DNA of 64,000 nucleotides from Tenodera sinensis (GCA_030765045.1 CM060962.1:165510694-165574693); one strand, 5' to 3'; shown: positions 22,176-34,500, counted from the stretch's first letter. Notes: generated by a model from the letters alone, not told the origin. Made by a program: numbers and translations.

Positions 22176-22548
22176 TTCTTTTCACTGTTAAATTTAGCTG
22201 ATCTGCTCACTTTAAGTTCCTACACTTGGTGATAAACAATATCACTCACAGTGTGGTATATGCCTTTCTTGCTCTCACTCACTGTCACGCCACACACGCT
22301 GTAGACAAAACAACCGGTTCTCCTGATACGTCCGCTCTGTCCGAACGCTCGGGCTTGACTGCATTGAGGTAGCTCATTAAAGTAGAAAATATTTTACTTT
22401 ATGCCATGCAGAGTAATTAGTGCAGCGTCAGAATTGAGAAAGAAACATCTTGTTGTATTAAGAAAACTGTCATTTGAACCTGCAACCATTACAGAACTCA
22501 TTAATATTATCATCATTATCATTATTCTCATCATTACATCATCATCAT

Positions 22549-22985
<437 letters not shown>

Positions 22986-22990
<5 letters not shown>

Positions 22991-25290
22991 GTTTCGTCTT
23001 TATACACACACTTGCCTGAAAATCCTTTTCAGAAGGGTGAATTATATTATTATACGATTTCAAGGAAAACATGTTTAAAAATGGAAAATATGTAAAATGC
23101 AAGGGATTTTAAAGTGCGTTCAGTTTTTAACAGTAGATCAGTAGATCAAAAAAGCAGGAGATCTGCAAAATCAGTAGATCTGGCAACCCTACTTCCATGG
23201 GAGGCTCGAAAACTAGTAGGCTCACCTTGCAATCCCGGGGCGAGAGTTCCAGAGGGCTTCCTTTTCTCCTGTCGTGCTGCCGCGGCGATATTCGCAGACG
23301 CTTCCAACACTAAAAGAAACCTAACAGGAAGAAAGGTGACATGAAATGATTAATGTAATGAAATGAAGGGACAAGAAACTCAGAGGATATCGAAATACTT
23401 CCCAGCATTCACCTGGCGAACCGCGAAACCTACGAAGAAAATACCATGGATCAGAAAAGTTGGCCACAGACGTTACCGCCTAAGTCATCCCGCTGGGTTA
23501 AAGGGAGTGTTAAATTTACATGGGTTTCTTCACCCGCTCTTCCAAAAACTAATCTGACAGCAACCTAATTGTTGTATCTGCTTCACGTTAATCGAGATAG
23601 ACATTTGCATAAATGAGTTTATTGCGCATTTGGTTGTAGCTTCTGTGTTTCACAAAAGTAAATAGCCAGCTTCAGTGACCTGCTCGAAGGGTCACGTAAT
23701 TCTCGGGCGTAGATGATATGAGAGTGAAATCTGTTATATGCTTCCCTTGCTGTTCAGACGACAACCGTAGGCTCACCTTACAGTTTTAAAAAACAATTGT
23801 ACAGCAATTTTCTATATTAATGTGCAAATTTTGTAAATTAACCTTCAGTACACCTGTAGAAAATATATTCTCATAAATTTTCCATTAAGTTTTGGCCTAG
23901 ACGTAAAATCAATTCCAGTGTTTAGTGATTTTCTTACAAATGTAAGCTTAAGCAGCAAGGCCTGGTTTCCGTGTTGGAATAGGTGAACTCGCTAAAGAGT
24001 GTTTGTTACTGCAAATCAACAGTGGTGGTCCAAACCTAGATCGAATGCCATTTAACGTGTCTTATCATTTTCTTTTTTCTTTCTTATCAGGATCGACATT
24101 ATTTTTATAACCTGTGCGAAATATAAAATTATGCAAGTTAATGGAATCCATTTCTAATAAAGCTACTGCTTTTGAGGGGCAGATTAAATTGGTGCTTTTA
24201 TTCCGCATATCCTTGTAACTTTTCGCGCCGGTTTATGAATGCTGCAGTACAATAATTGTAATGTTACAACTGCGTGCTTTATAAGATATTAGTTGCAATT
24301 GCTGAAAATAGGACATGAAACCACCCCTATCTCCACTGTCAACTATTCCTACCGATATTAATAATATTTTCCTTTAAATACTCGCATTCAAAGGCCCCTC
24401 TATAAGCCTATTAGACTATTACTACGTTAAAACATTGACTTCGAGCATGCACTGTTAATGTTCACATTAGGTTACAATGGATATATGGAAATGATATATC
24501 TTCATGTTAGAAAGTATGACAAGCAAGGCATAACAAACAAAAATAATTATTTTAGTTATTTTTGGTGAATGAGCATGATTGCATTGCTTTATGGGTAATT
24601 ATGCAGTAGGACGACACAAATGCCTTGCTAAGTGAAAATAAGACGCAAATATAATATATTACATATATAGAGAAGTAGCGGCCTCAGGTTGAGAAGGTCG
24701 TATAACTGGCCGGGAGGGCTCGGGAACTGACCACGTCCCACCCTCCAGTACTGCATCCCACCAATGACGACTGTAGTGGGCAGAGGTGGGAGACGAAGCG
24801 GCTGGGCGGCAAGCTTTAGCCCTACATGGGCTGTTGCGCTAGGGGTTATACATATTGTAGGAAAGCATCTAATGGTGCAAAATACTGTCAAAATGCTTTG
24901 TTGTGCAAATGATGTATTGTACAGAACACAATACAGTTGTAGGTTACTTCAAAGTGAAGCAGCTGTTGAAACTTAGCAGCGATGCCATGTTGTTTACTTC
25001 GAAGCATTACATAATGTTGCTATGCCCTTATTGAGTCAATTTCTGTAGGTGTGTGTTTATCCTGATACCCCATATCTGATAAAAATCTATAGAGAATGTA
25101 AATATTAGTTTTGTATTTCAGAAAATAAAGATGCGGGAGGCGGGGAACGAACCGCCAACGGCTGGTAGTTTTGAATTCTACGGATAGCGATGCAACGATC
25201 TCTTCAGTTGGGACATTCGCGCTATATTCCGGTGAGATTGTTTTATTGTTAGCAACTTAGCAGCAACATTCATTGCAAGAAAGTTCGTAG
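22986..25290. other. Gene-poor interval
   Basis: No gene supported. Two weak repeat hints: a 'gtagatc' cluster ending 'ctggcaaccct' at 23140-23184, resembling a hAT end, and a tRNA-like B-box on the minus strand near 25128-25165. Confidence 0.4.
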
Positions 25291-25295
25291 CACCG

Positions 25296-26565
25296 TAGTA
25301 TGTTCTCTGCACAGACTGGCAACAGAGTAGGACTGAAGAAGTGAATGTTCTCTGCACAGACTGGCAACAGAGTAGGACTGAAGAAGTGAATGTTCTCTGC
25401 ACAGACTGGCAACAGAGTAGGACTGAAGAAGTGAATGTTCTCTGCACAGACTGGCAACACAGTAGGACTGAAGAAGTGAATGTTCTCTGCACAAACTGGC
25501 AACAGAGTAGGACTGAAGAAGTGAATGTTCTCTGCACAGACTGGCTACACAGTAGGACTGAAGAAGTGAATGTTCTCTGCACAGACTGACAACAGAGTAG
25601 GACTGAAGAAGTGAATGTTCTCTGCACAGACTGGCAACAGAGTAGGACTGAAGAAGTGAATGTTCTCTGCACAGACTGGCAACAGAGTAGAACTGAAGAA
25701 GTGAATGTTCTTTGCACAGACTGGCAACAGAGTAGGACTGAAGAAGTGAATGTTCTCTGCACAGACTGGCAACACATTATTACTGAAGAAGTGAATGTTC
25801 TCTGCACAGACTGGCAACAGAGTAGGACTGAAGAAGTGAATGTTCTCTGCACAAACTGGCAACACAGTAGGACTGAAGAAGTGAATGTTCTCTGCACAGA
25901 CTGGCAACACAGTAGGACTGAAGAAGTGAATGTTCTCTGCACAAACTGGCAACACAGTAGGACTGAAGAAGTGAATGTTCTCTGCACAGACTGGCAACAG
26001 AGTAGGACTGAAGAAGTGAATGTTCTCTGCACAGACTGGCAACAGAGTAGGACTGAAGAAGTGAATGTTCTCTGCACAAACTGGCAACACAGTAGGACTG
26101 AAGAAGTGAATGTTCTCTGCACAGACTGGCAACAGAGTAGGACTGAAGAAGTGAATGTTCTCTGCACAGACTGGCAACACAGTAGGACTGAAGAAGTGAA
26201 TGTTCTCTGCACAAACTGGCAACACAGTAGGACTGAAGAAGTGAATGTTCTCTGCACAGACTGGCAACAGAGTAGGACTGAAGAAGTGAATGTTCTCTGC
26301 ACAGACTGGCAATACAGTAGGACTGAAGAAGTGAATGTTCTCTGCACAAACTGGCAACACAGTAGGACTGAAGAAGTGAATGTTCTCTGCACAGACTGGC
26401 AACAGAGTAGGACTGAAGAAGTGAATGTTCTCTGCACAGACTGGCAACAGAATAGGACTGAAGAAGTGAATGTTCTATGCACAGACTGGCAACAGAGTAG
26501 GACTGAAGAAGTGAATGTTCTCTGCACAGACTGGCAACACAGTAGGACTGAAGAAGTGAATGTTT
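25296..26565. repeat. 45-bp tandem array, about 28 copies
   Basis: Unit GTGAATGTTCTCTGCACAGA plus 25 further bases (through ctggcaacagagtagg and actgaagaa). Units start every 45 bp from 25341 to 26511, with partial ends. Two sites vary repeatedly: cacaGact/cacaAact and aacaGagt/aacaCagt. From 25971 on, units carrying both A and C recur at 26061, 26196 and 26331, a 135-bp three-unit higher-order period. As 45 is a multiple of three, long frames are open on both strands (341 aa plus, 476 aa minus). No start context or flanking gene supports translation. Confidence 0.95.
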
Positions 26566-26779
26566 TGTTTACTAATGCGGCTACTGCTATTAACCATGCG
26601 TTACTCACAGGGGTTGGCGATTTCCTCCAAAATTAAAGGAAAGGACTACATGCAAGTTGTTTGAAAACTACTGTCCTTAAAGATACGTATTTTAGTGTTA
26701 AGCGTTTGCATAATGAATTTAAGACAATCTTACTGAAAACCCAAGTAAAATACCACATGTAACACATTTGTAGGATCAG

Positions 26780-27110
26780 CCACTTGGCATATTTTTCAAT
26801 TCACACACGTTTCAAAATTTGGCTTATAAAGACAGATTCTAAGACTGGATGCCAAATTGCTATCCGAGAGTCTGTTCCTGTGGCGTGTTTGCATTATAGA
26901 GAAACCCTGTTTACAAAGGTAGGTACTGCCAGACATTGCCATACTTTTTGCTGCATTGGGAATCAAATTTGGGAAACGCCTATTGTGAAGTTTCCGGTAG
27001 AATTCGATCAGTGCGTCTGAGCATGAATTGTCAAATTTCTCATGAAGGCGACTCACACTGTACTTCTATCAGCTCCAGCGGAACTGCTGTATTATTTACT
27101 TTATCTATGT
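26780..27110 (-). pseudogene. hAT transposase C-terminus fragment (ZBED5/GTF2I-repeat type)
   Basis: On the minus strand the end reads ELIEVQC, then EKFDNSCSDALIEFY, FPNLIPNAAKSM, SGSTYLCKQGFSIM and RNRLSDSNLASSLRI. This is the hAT dimerisation region (usual form FGSTYLCEQ.FS.MK...RSRL.D.HL...LRI) of the transposon-derived ZBED5/FAM200/GTF2IRD2-like group. A frame slip lies near 27056. No catalytic core, zinc finger or terminal repeats are seen, so only the 3' end of a dead element remains. Confidence 0.7.
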
Positions 27111-28369
27111 TCATAATGACTTTGCATGTTGTATTTTTAACGCAAGATACTGGTTGCATATTAGGTACTGAATACTACTACCACAACTTTGCAGAGGAAT
27201 TCTTTTCCCATTCGAAACATGCTAATCCAAATGACTCATGTCTGTGCTCTCGGACGCAGCCATTGCTCTGCCTGCATCACACCGAAAACTGCACTGAACT
27301 GGTTTCTAACGGATTGCCCCCCTATGCCCAGGGCACAGAGACTTGCTCTCTCCGTGGCATTGCCACTCGGGGCCACGATTGACACCACTGATTTGTGCAA
27401 CCAGCAATCAGCACTCTCACTAAGGGCACGGTAGGTTTGCTTACACAACAGTAATAGTCATACACTATTACCTATAGGTGAAATTCGAGTATGTGTTCTG
27501 GGAGTAATGTTTCCATAAAAGGAAAACTGTATCTACTGATAGGAGGAGCAAGCACTTCAATAACATGAGTCCTGATTTTACATTATTTGTACCTAACCTA
27601 GTATTGCAAGGGCGGTAGTAAATATTGTAGTTGTACACCCCAAACACCACTAATAAATTATCGCCCTGCATGTGGGGTATTTCGCTTCTTTTCTAAGCTT
27701 GCAATCACGTATTTTTCTTAACGTGGGGCACTTTATACAGAAAAGGGACGTTCTGAGCACTCGTTTGGGACTTTTGAGCTTCAGAGGTTGGCACTATTGA
27801 TTCGACTGGTAGGACCGCACGGATTACAACTGCAGTAATTTTAGTGCTGGTGGTTTTAGGGTTAGTGCTTTTAGTGTTTGCCAGAGGTCTCAAAACGTCA
27901 CAACTTCATGACGCAACACACAACGTGAAGACAGGGGTGGGTGCAGTAAGCCAGATGGTAGAGGTGGCTTGTGATCGGCACTGCCATCATGCATACTGCG
28001 TAATAATATTCATAACAAATAAATAACAAAAAACCAAGTATTTGAACATTTTCAGTATATTACAAATGTATTTTATCTCTTTTTTATTTCGTTTCATTTT
28101 CTTTCACTACGCATAGTGGCTACACTGTAATTTTGGGGTTGCCGCATAAACAGGCGGTGTTAATTATGCACGAAGGCTGAAATCAGTTAAGCGCGTTCTT
28201 CCCAATTTTAATGTGTTCAGTCCATAATAAAAAACGGGTGCATGTAACTTTTTGGTTTTGTCTTTGGCACGAGAAACAACTGATAGTGTTATTACTAGAG
28301 CCCAGATTTTTATGTAATTACATATTTTAAATCCTGCATAATATTTCAATGAGAAGTAAAAATATTGGT
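27111..28369. other. Gene-poor interval
   Basis: Short frames on both strands, none recognised. Nothing else supported. Confidence 0.4.
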
Positions 28370-29195
28370 AAGTAGGGGACGTATTGTATTCCACCCAAAA
28401 ATTCGATATCGAGATTTCACCGGAAATATATACTTTGAGGCCCCCTGAATTAAAAAAAAAAAAGCATTTTTAGAAAAAGGTCCGTGTGTGTGTCTGTGTG
28501 TCAGTCTGTAGACAACATAACTCAAAAACGAAAAGTCGGTAAAAAACCAAAGTTGGTATCCAAGTGTAATGTCTTTCAGGGAAGCAACCCGAAGATTTTG
28601 AAGAAAATAGCCCCACCTTAAACTACCCTTTACATGGAAAATTTGTCGAAAATTTTTATTTTCTTGAAAATGGCTCTAACGATTTTGATTAAAACGTCAT
28701 ATGTTTGACATATTTTTATGACAAATGAAATGTATATCTATAGCCCCTGTAGTCGTATTTACTCTGGACGACTTTTGCATAATTGGTAAACCGTTAGAGA
28801 TAGACCAAATCATACTATACAAAAACTTTAGATCTTGCTAAAATACACAATTTATGTCTCAATAAATTTTCCTATGGGGTGAACCATTTCGGAGATATTC
28901 CTTGTTATGTGTGTGAGTTTCGGAAAACTTAGAACTTTCGTGAAATGGATCATCGTTGTTCATTTTTTCATATGTTAAGTGTGCAAAGATAACAGAATCT
29001 CAAAGCTTTAAAACATTTGACAATCGCACAAAGCCTACTGTATTCTAATATTCGCTTTGCATCTACAAAGAAATAAGCAATAAGATAAGTTGTACAAATG
29101 TTTATCTTAACTAACACGAAGAAGATATAGGAATAAGAGTTTGTAAGAATGGTTAGCACAAGAGTAGAGAAAGTCATGTGAGTGCAACACATCAG
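28370..29195 (+). repeat. Dispersed repeat family copy
   Basis: Same block order as 12210-13258: 'gtattccacccaaaaattcg', 'gagatttcaccggaaatata', a short GT run, 'cataactcaaaaacg', 'tttgattaaaacgtcatatg', 'gtaaaccgttagagatagac', the 'aaggaaataagcaat'-like block and 'aacacatcagattttttt'. Only a short GT tract remains inside. Confidence 0.85.
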
Positions 29196-29661
29196 ATTTT
29201 TTTACATTTTTTTTTTACATATTTTGCACATTTCTACATATTTAACGATGTTACATAAAACGTACATATTTTCTGGGTTTCGTTGCAATTTTATTATTTT
29301 TTAAAAAATATTGTAGTCGCATTATAAACTACTTTTTGACAAGTTTTGCTGAAAGCAACAAATCAATCTGCGAAATATGATGCAAGTTAAATTAAGAATG
29401 TGATAATAACCGCCTCGTTTCGTTCTGATTGTTGTCCGTTTATATCAAAGCAGGTGCCGCTCGACAATGTTGACCTCCAGTGTCACGTTTCTCGTAGCGC
29501 TTTGGGCATTTACAAGAACTGGAGAAATTGATTGTTACCATTGTCACGGTAGTTGACATCTTGTAATGTAATAGCTGCGAGGAACTAAAGTGTTCTGCTG
29601 GACAAGCATCAATATAGCGAGGCGATAATACTGCAGTTAGTTTCTTGCAAGTCTTAGTGAA
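29196..29661. other. Spacer before hAT pseudogene, possible element 5' end
   Basis: AT-rich; no terminal repeat could be fixed. May include the untranslated part of the CGGBP1-like hAT. Confidence 0.35.
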
Positions 29662-30141
29662 ATGGCACCAGTTGCGTCCTCGCTATCCTGCAAGTTGAAT
29701 TCATGGGTGAAATTAGATAGTGCCTCTACAATCGACGGAAAAGTATAATCTGTCAAGCATGCGGTAAAAGAATTGGCTGTTCCATGAAATCTCAATTGGA
29801 ACAATATATCAAAAGTGCTCTTCACATACGCAACAAACATCTACGGTCTTCTAGAAAGCAAGTTCTGTTGACACAAATTCAACAGGAACCGTTCGGAAAT
29901 GGATTTTTTAAAGACTTGTGCAGTGCAATGGTTGCAGCTAATATTCCGTGGCATAAACTTCAAATTCCTCAATTTCGCTCCTTTCTAGAAAAATATTGCA
30001 AGAAAGTTATTCCTGACGAATCTACTCTGAGGAAAAAGCATCTTCATGTGTGTTATGGAGAAGCAGTTGCTCATATACGGAATGAAATTGGAGACTCCTA
30101 TATTTGGTTTGCCGTCGATGAAACTACAGATGACATGGGTC

Positions 30142-32461
30142 CAGGGGCGCCTCCTGGGGGATCACATACTCGCAACTGCACACCCACTAATTTTTTCCGC
30201 ATGCGAATGTGTATAGACATGCATATGAGTCGAATGTCCAACTTTCTTGTACATACATGAACTTGCTCGTTTAATTTTCCCGCGCCCTCTTTACCAAATG
30301 TCAGCTCATTCCAATTCCGTCAACAAGCTGAGACGCATAAGCCCGATTTTGCGACTGGCGAAGGTAGCTTTTAGGCGAGGGGCACGCAGCGAGCGGTGCA
30401 AAGCTTGCATTTAAGAGTACGGCGAGTTAAGGCATCATAATCGACAAGGCCAACACATGCGATTTTTACCGCGCAAGCGCACTACGTTCTCGTACAAGTC
30501 CCTCCATTTTCCTTGCTACGAGCATTTCCCTCCCGTTTAGCAGAACCTACTAGGCAGCCAACGTGACGGTTCTAAATATAATGTAGCCATCTTCTATACT
30601 ATATTAATGTTATAAACACAATTACCTACATCTAGTCTTATTAAGCGATTATAAATGCATATAATTACTCTTCATGTCGTAATTTACTAAGGCCAATACT
30701 TCAGTTTGGAATAGTTATTTTGTTACAGTGTTTATTACTGTTTGTTATGTTTGTGTTCTGGCAGCAAGTTGCATGCAGTTGTGTCTGCACATAGCGGGAA
30801 ATTTGAATCTATGAAAGTGTGGAAATGAATAACAAGGCGAAACTAAAGGAGATAAATCTTTCGGGTTTATTTTTACGAGAGAAGCTGTTTTCCGTGCTTA
30901 TTGTTTACGAGTGAGAGAAATGGTGTCTGGACAAATAATAGTTCTTGTGATATTGGTCATTTAAAAAAGAAATAGTAAAATATAAGAGCTCAATTGCCCA
31001 TATGAATTTAGAATTAGAACTGTGTGGTGTGTGTTAAGAAAGAAAGGGTGTAAAGGTGGAGAGGATGTAATGCAGGCATCGGCAAACATGTACCCAATGA
31101 GGTATCAGTATGACGTCTCTACCTGCAACCCGCAATGCACATGACGTATTCTAGAACAGGGGATGGCATTGACCTTCGTTCAGAGTCAGTGGTGAACTCA
31201 GTCGCTACAGAGTACAATAAGGAATAGTACATATACTTGAATCAAGCTATTTTGGTCTACGATACTTTAGATAGGCCTAGATATTTGAGCAATATATTTC
31301 AATTCACTTCTCCATGAAAATCTAGTGATATATCACAAGTAGCCACTCTCAATATAGAACGCAAATTAACATCTGTTAATCGCGATACAAGATTCTTTTA
31401 GATTCAGTTTGTTTTGTTCTACACATTTCTTAAATGCTTGAAATTATTCTGTCCCTGTTGTATGTTGCGTAAGTGGAATGACTTCAAGCATATATTCTTG
31501 TATCGGGGGGTTGTTAGTAACTCCACGAGTGAAAATTACCAATTGTGCTGTGTCAACGTTGTCAGTGTTTTCATCCAACGTGAGAGAAACAAACCTCGGT
31601 TTGTAATGTTTTTTCGGTTATTTCTGCTATTTTATGTATCCTTCTCTGTATGGTTCGTGCTGATAATGCAATATTAGTAAAAATATCATATTATTCAGGG
31701 CAAATTATGTTGGCAACTTTACTCTCACATTTTTTATGAAATCTCCATCACTAAAACACCTCAGTGACTAAGCAATCTCCAAAGCAACAGCATAGCTGGC
31801 GTGAAGTTGTCTATCAGTTATAATATTTGAATTAATATTAGGTGTATTATCTGAATATTGCTCTTCGAGCTGTTGCAGTTGGTTAGTCCGATCTAGACCT
31901 GAAAAACAATGAATAAATGGCACTACATCAGTGTTATGCTACTTTAAATCGTGGTGTAAATTTATGAATACATGCTTGCCTATAATTATATGGTGATATT
32001 ATGACATGCATCATAATGCCACTTGATGTTCCATTGATGAGTGCCTTTTTGAACTTTAGAGCACAACAAACACCTTAGGTTCCTTACATGATGAGAGAAG
32101 AAATCATCAAAGTGCTATTCTAGATATCACATTTAATAGACCAGGAATAATTAGATGCACTCTAATTCTATGAATATACTAAGACTTTAAGTTAAATAAA
32201 CTAATATCCTTCAAAGTTATAAATAAAGAAGTTTATCTAATTACACTTTGACAGACATGTTTAGAAGTGCAGGTAAATACGACAGGACAGTCCGCCCGTG
32301 ATCGGTGTGTATGCAGTGCCAGTTAAGGCTGCGAGGGCGAGGGAGACAGAGTAAGCGCTGCCCTGATACGTCATAGTTGCGAGGCCTCATTGAGTACATG
32401 TTTGCCGATGCCTGATGTAATGTACTACACACCCACTGCGACAAGTCACGAGCCGCCACTG
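30142..32461. mobile_element. hAT-type non-autonomous element inside the hAT pseudogene
   Basis: The left end CAGGGGCGCCTCCTG and the right end (reverse complement) CAGTGGCGGCTCGTG form imperfect 15-bp terminal inverted repeats. A matching subterminal pair follows (cacacccacta left, and its complement right). The 8-bp target duplication is catgggtc (30134-30141) and caccggtc (32462-32469), two mismatches. Removing the element restores the transposase frame across the site, which confirms the borders. Net length about 970 bp without the nested element at 31073-32414. No transposase of its own seen. Confidence 0.8.
31073..32414 (-). mobile_element. hAT deletion derivative nested in the previous hAT
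   Basis: Ends CAGGCATCGGCAAACATGTA (left, 31073) and its inverted copy (right, ending 32414), with a perfect 8-bp target duplication atgtaatg (31065-31072 and 32415-32422). On the minus strand it keeps three pieces of a ZBED5/GTF2I-repeat-type transposase: ASYAVALEIA..FSDGDFIKNV (about 31690-31830), LTLDENTDNVDTAQLVIFTR (about 31480-31570) and a tail ILRVATCDISLDFHGE (about 31275-31345). Large gaps between them make it non-autonomous. This links the terminal repeat to that transposase family. Confidence 0.85.
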
Positions 32462-32882
32462 CACCGGTCGGTATATAGCAAATTTAGTAGCAGGAAAACT
32501 AGATTTCGAAAGTCCAGCAACGCAATTTCTAATCTGTTGCAAAGTGTTAGAACAAACAAATCATTCTACAATTGGAAGATTCGTAAATGATGGGATGAAG
32601 ATTCTGTGGCCAGAGGGTGTGTGTGAGGAAAAGGTTTTAATTATGTATTCAGATGCAGCAGCGTACATGATTAAAGCTGCTACTGCCCTTAAGGTTTTCT
32701 ACCCTAATGTACCTGCTTGGACCACGTATTGCAACGTGTTGCTGAAGTAGTAAGAAGTAATTTTCCTTGTGTGAATAAGTTGGATATCAGAAACAAAAAC
32801 GGTCTTCGTGAAAGCACCGCACAGAATTCAGTGCTATAAAAGTCATCTCCAACATGTCCCTTTGCCTCCTGAGGAAGTACTT

Positions 32883-33093
32883 CTCGCCTACCACCTAGGC
32901 GGCACGGGTTCGATCCCAGGGACCCGCATGTGGTATTCGTGGTGGACGAAGCGGCGTCAGGGCGGGTTTTCTCCGGGTACTCCGGTTTCCCCCGCCATCT
33001 CATTCCACCGGTGCTCCATCTTCATTCCATGTATCATCAGTGTCACCGCCTGCGGTGCCGTGGTAGTAAAAGCGGGCGTTAAACACTACAAAC
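32883..33093 (+). mobile_element. tRNA-derived SINE (family A), 5'-truncated
   Basis: Contains a Pol III B-box (ggttcgatccc, about 32908) and the family tail: cggtgctccatcttcattcc, gtatcatca, ccgcctgcggtg, agcgggcgttaaac. Perfect 11-bp target duplication aggaagtactt (32872-32882 and 33094-33104). It interrupts the CGGBP1-like hAT pseudogene. Other copies at 43043-43277 (with full tRNA head) and 48457-48666. Confidence 0.9.
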
Positions 33094-33588
33094 AGGAAGT
33101 ACTTACAAGATGAGGTACGGGGCTAAAAGGTGTGAACTTCTATTGTGAACATTTTAAAGGAGTGCTGTCAGTGGTGAACATGTTCTCTTCAGGAGTAACT
33201 GTTTCCATACGTGAATCTCAGGACATCTTAAAGATCCGAAAGTGGCAAGCTCCTGTGCTTACATCAAAAGTAACTTCGGCTGGTTGCGTAGTACCATCAA
33301 GCAGTTGGAAACATCAGGTTGCCTTCTTCACAAATCTATGGATGTAACCCTCTTTGTGTTTTCCTGCCCAGTTATTGAGCTCAAGAGTGTGCATTTGATT
33401 ACGTTGCAAAGGCATTTCACCCGAAACTTGAATGGCGCCTCTGTGCCACACGTCACTTCTCTGTTTGCCTGCCGGATAGAAGGAAACAGGGAGGGGTGGT
33501 GTTAGGTGTAAAGAGTTTCACACTTCGGGTGCTCATCTTGCCGGCCCTGTACTAGATGATAAACAGCAGTCCAACATCTGCTTTAAAA

Positions 33589-33985
33589 ATGAATGAACGT
33601 GGTACCCGCCCTTATCAGTTTGAACCAAAAAGAAAAAAGCTATTTTGATGATTTAAACCATTCTGATAGCGATCCCGAGACATTTAATGTGAACACCGAG
33701 AGCCTTGCTGGTTCAATCCATTGGTGTAGCTTTAAGGAATGTGTGTCACAGTGTGTGTTGTTCGGACTATGAAAACACAAAATTGGTAAAGAGTGATTCT
33801 GCGTATATCACAAAGTATGCTAGTTTTCGCAAATTAGTTATAGATCGTGATGTTCTGAATATCGTGAGAAATAACTTAGCGCTAAAAGCAAAAAGTAGAG
33901 CTAAAAAGAAATTACCACCAACAATCCTGCTAATAAGACTACCAAATCATCATTACCTCTTTGAACAAGTTAGAAATCATTAATT
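33589..33985 (+). pseudogene. P2X7-like C-terminal-domain ORF, decayed
   Basis: The start MNERGTRPYQFEP resembles the opening of arthropod ORFs carrying the cysteine-rich domain of the P2X7 receptor tail (RPYxFEP..., W-C-x-C..C). An A-run slip after it leads to YFDDLNHSDSDPE. The later segment SAYITKYASFRKLVIDRDVL resembles the CIT.H..F...CL...VL block of that domain. Most cysteines are lost and at least two slips occur. It follows the hAT pseudogene closely, and such ORFs are often repeated in invertebrate genomes. Assignment is from pattern memory and moderate at best. Confidence 0.4.
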
Positions 33986-33989
33986 TTGC

Positions 33990-34500
33990 GGGAATGTAAA
34001 TTCAAGACAGAATGCACCAAATATTTGGCTGAAAATCCTGTGGAGTTATACTGCCCATTCCCTGCCAACCATATAGGTAGGTATACCAAAACCTTTTAAT
34101 GAATTGAAGTTCCTTGTACTTTCATGAAACAAAATAAAGTATTTCCGTCCGGTTTCTTTCCCAATAAATGTTGTTAGTTCCAAGTGAGTGTATTACCGCA
34201 ATAACACACTGTTTTAACACATAGCATTGTCTATTTAATGTAATAAATTATTTTGACTTCATTTATACATAAAACACGTACCTACCTTGTAAAATAAAAG
34301 CAGAAATGTCCAAAAACAATTAAATATTTCGCTGTAGCTTCATTTTAATGTATTATGAAGCCCCGTTCTTTTCCCTCTTCTTGCTGCTCGTTACCACTTG
34401 TATCAAAATCTGAAGTATGGGTTCGAAGAAATTCTCATTCATCTTATCATGGTCTTCATCATTGCTTGTTTTGTATATGTTTTCAGGTTCCAACAATACC
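33990..34500. other. Spacer, possible downstream part of the THAP-type pseudogene
   Basis: No clear gene. On the minus strand an acidic segment (EPENIYKTSNDEDHDKMNEN) abuts the Tc1 border and may continue the coding-like sequence found beyond 37199. Confidence 0.3.

Larger units (their letters stand above)
17041..22365 (-). mobile_element. L1/Tx1-like non-LTR retrotransposon, decayed
   Basis: Minus-strand LINE with 5' UTR (about 22180-22365), ORF1 (20649-22175), ORF2 (17302-20573, broken) and an A-rich 3' tail region (T-rich on the plus strand, 17041-17290). ORF2 has the order endonuclease, reverse transcriptase, C-terminal CCHC typical of the L1/Tx1 group; the RT motifs (SPGPDGLTYEFYRKFW, RQGCPLS, YADD) fit that group. 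ORF2 carries two frameshifts before the RT, one after it, and in-frame stops, so the copy is dead as it stands. Outer borders are approximate because I could not find target-site duplications. Confidence 0.85.
29662..33410 (+). pseudogene. CGGBP1-like hAT transposase pseudogene, split by three insertions
   Basis: The start at 29662 (MAPVASSL) leads into a zinc finger read across a one-base slip near 29748: IICQACGKRIG..H. Then come FFKDLCSAMVAANIPWHKL, FRSFLEKYCKK, IPDESTLRKK and IWFAVDETTDDMG, the hAT catalytic start. The frame is cut at 30141 by a 2.3-kb hAT element and resumes exactly at 32470 with RYIANLVAGKL and VLIMYSDAAAYMIKAA. It is cut again by a SINE (32883-33093), then continues as CEHFKGVLSVVNMFSSGV and AYIKSNFGWLRSTIKQLE to about 33410. 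Stops and slips are also present. Known family: CGG-triplet-binding-protein-like transposons of arthropods. Its own terminal repeats were not found. Confidence 0.8.

Noticed and set aside
23140..23184. End of another hAT element (gtagatc cluster then ctggcaaccct)
   Set aside because: No partner end or target duplication found in the window.
24760..24850. Short tRNA-like SINE around 'gctgttgcgctaggggtt'
   Set aside because: No B-box at the right distance and no target duplication.
25296..26565. CRISPR array
   Set aside because: Direct 45-bp tandem repeat without distinct spacers, in a eukaryotic context.
25178..26636. Long repeat protein in the 45-bp array as a secreted Cys-rich or antifreeze-type protein
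   Set aside because: Openness follows from a unit length divisible by three on both strands; no signal peptide, promoter or poly(A) signal stands out.
32704..33113. Small proteins with WWTKRR..GFSPGTPVSP on either strand (also 48471-48668)
   Set aside because: They are translations of the family-A SINE.
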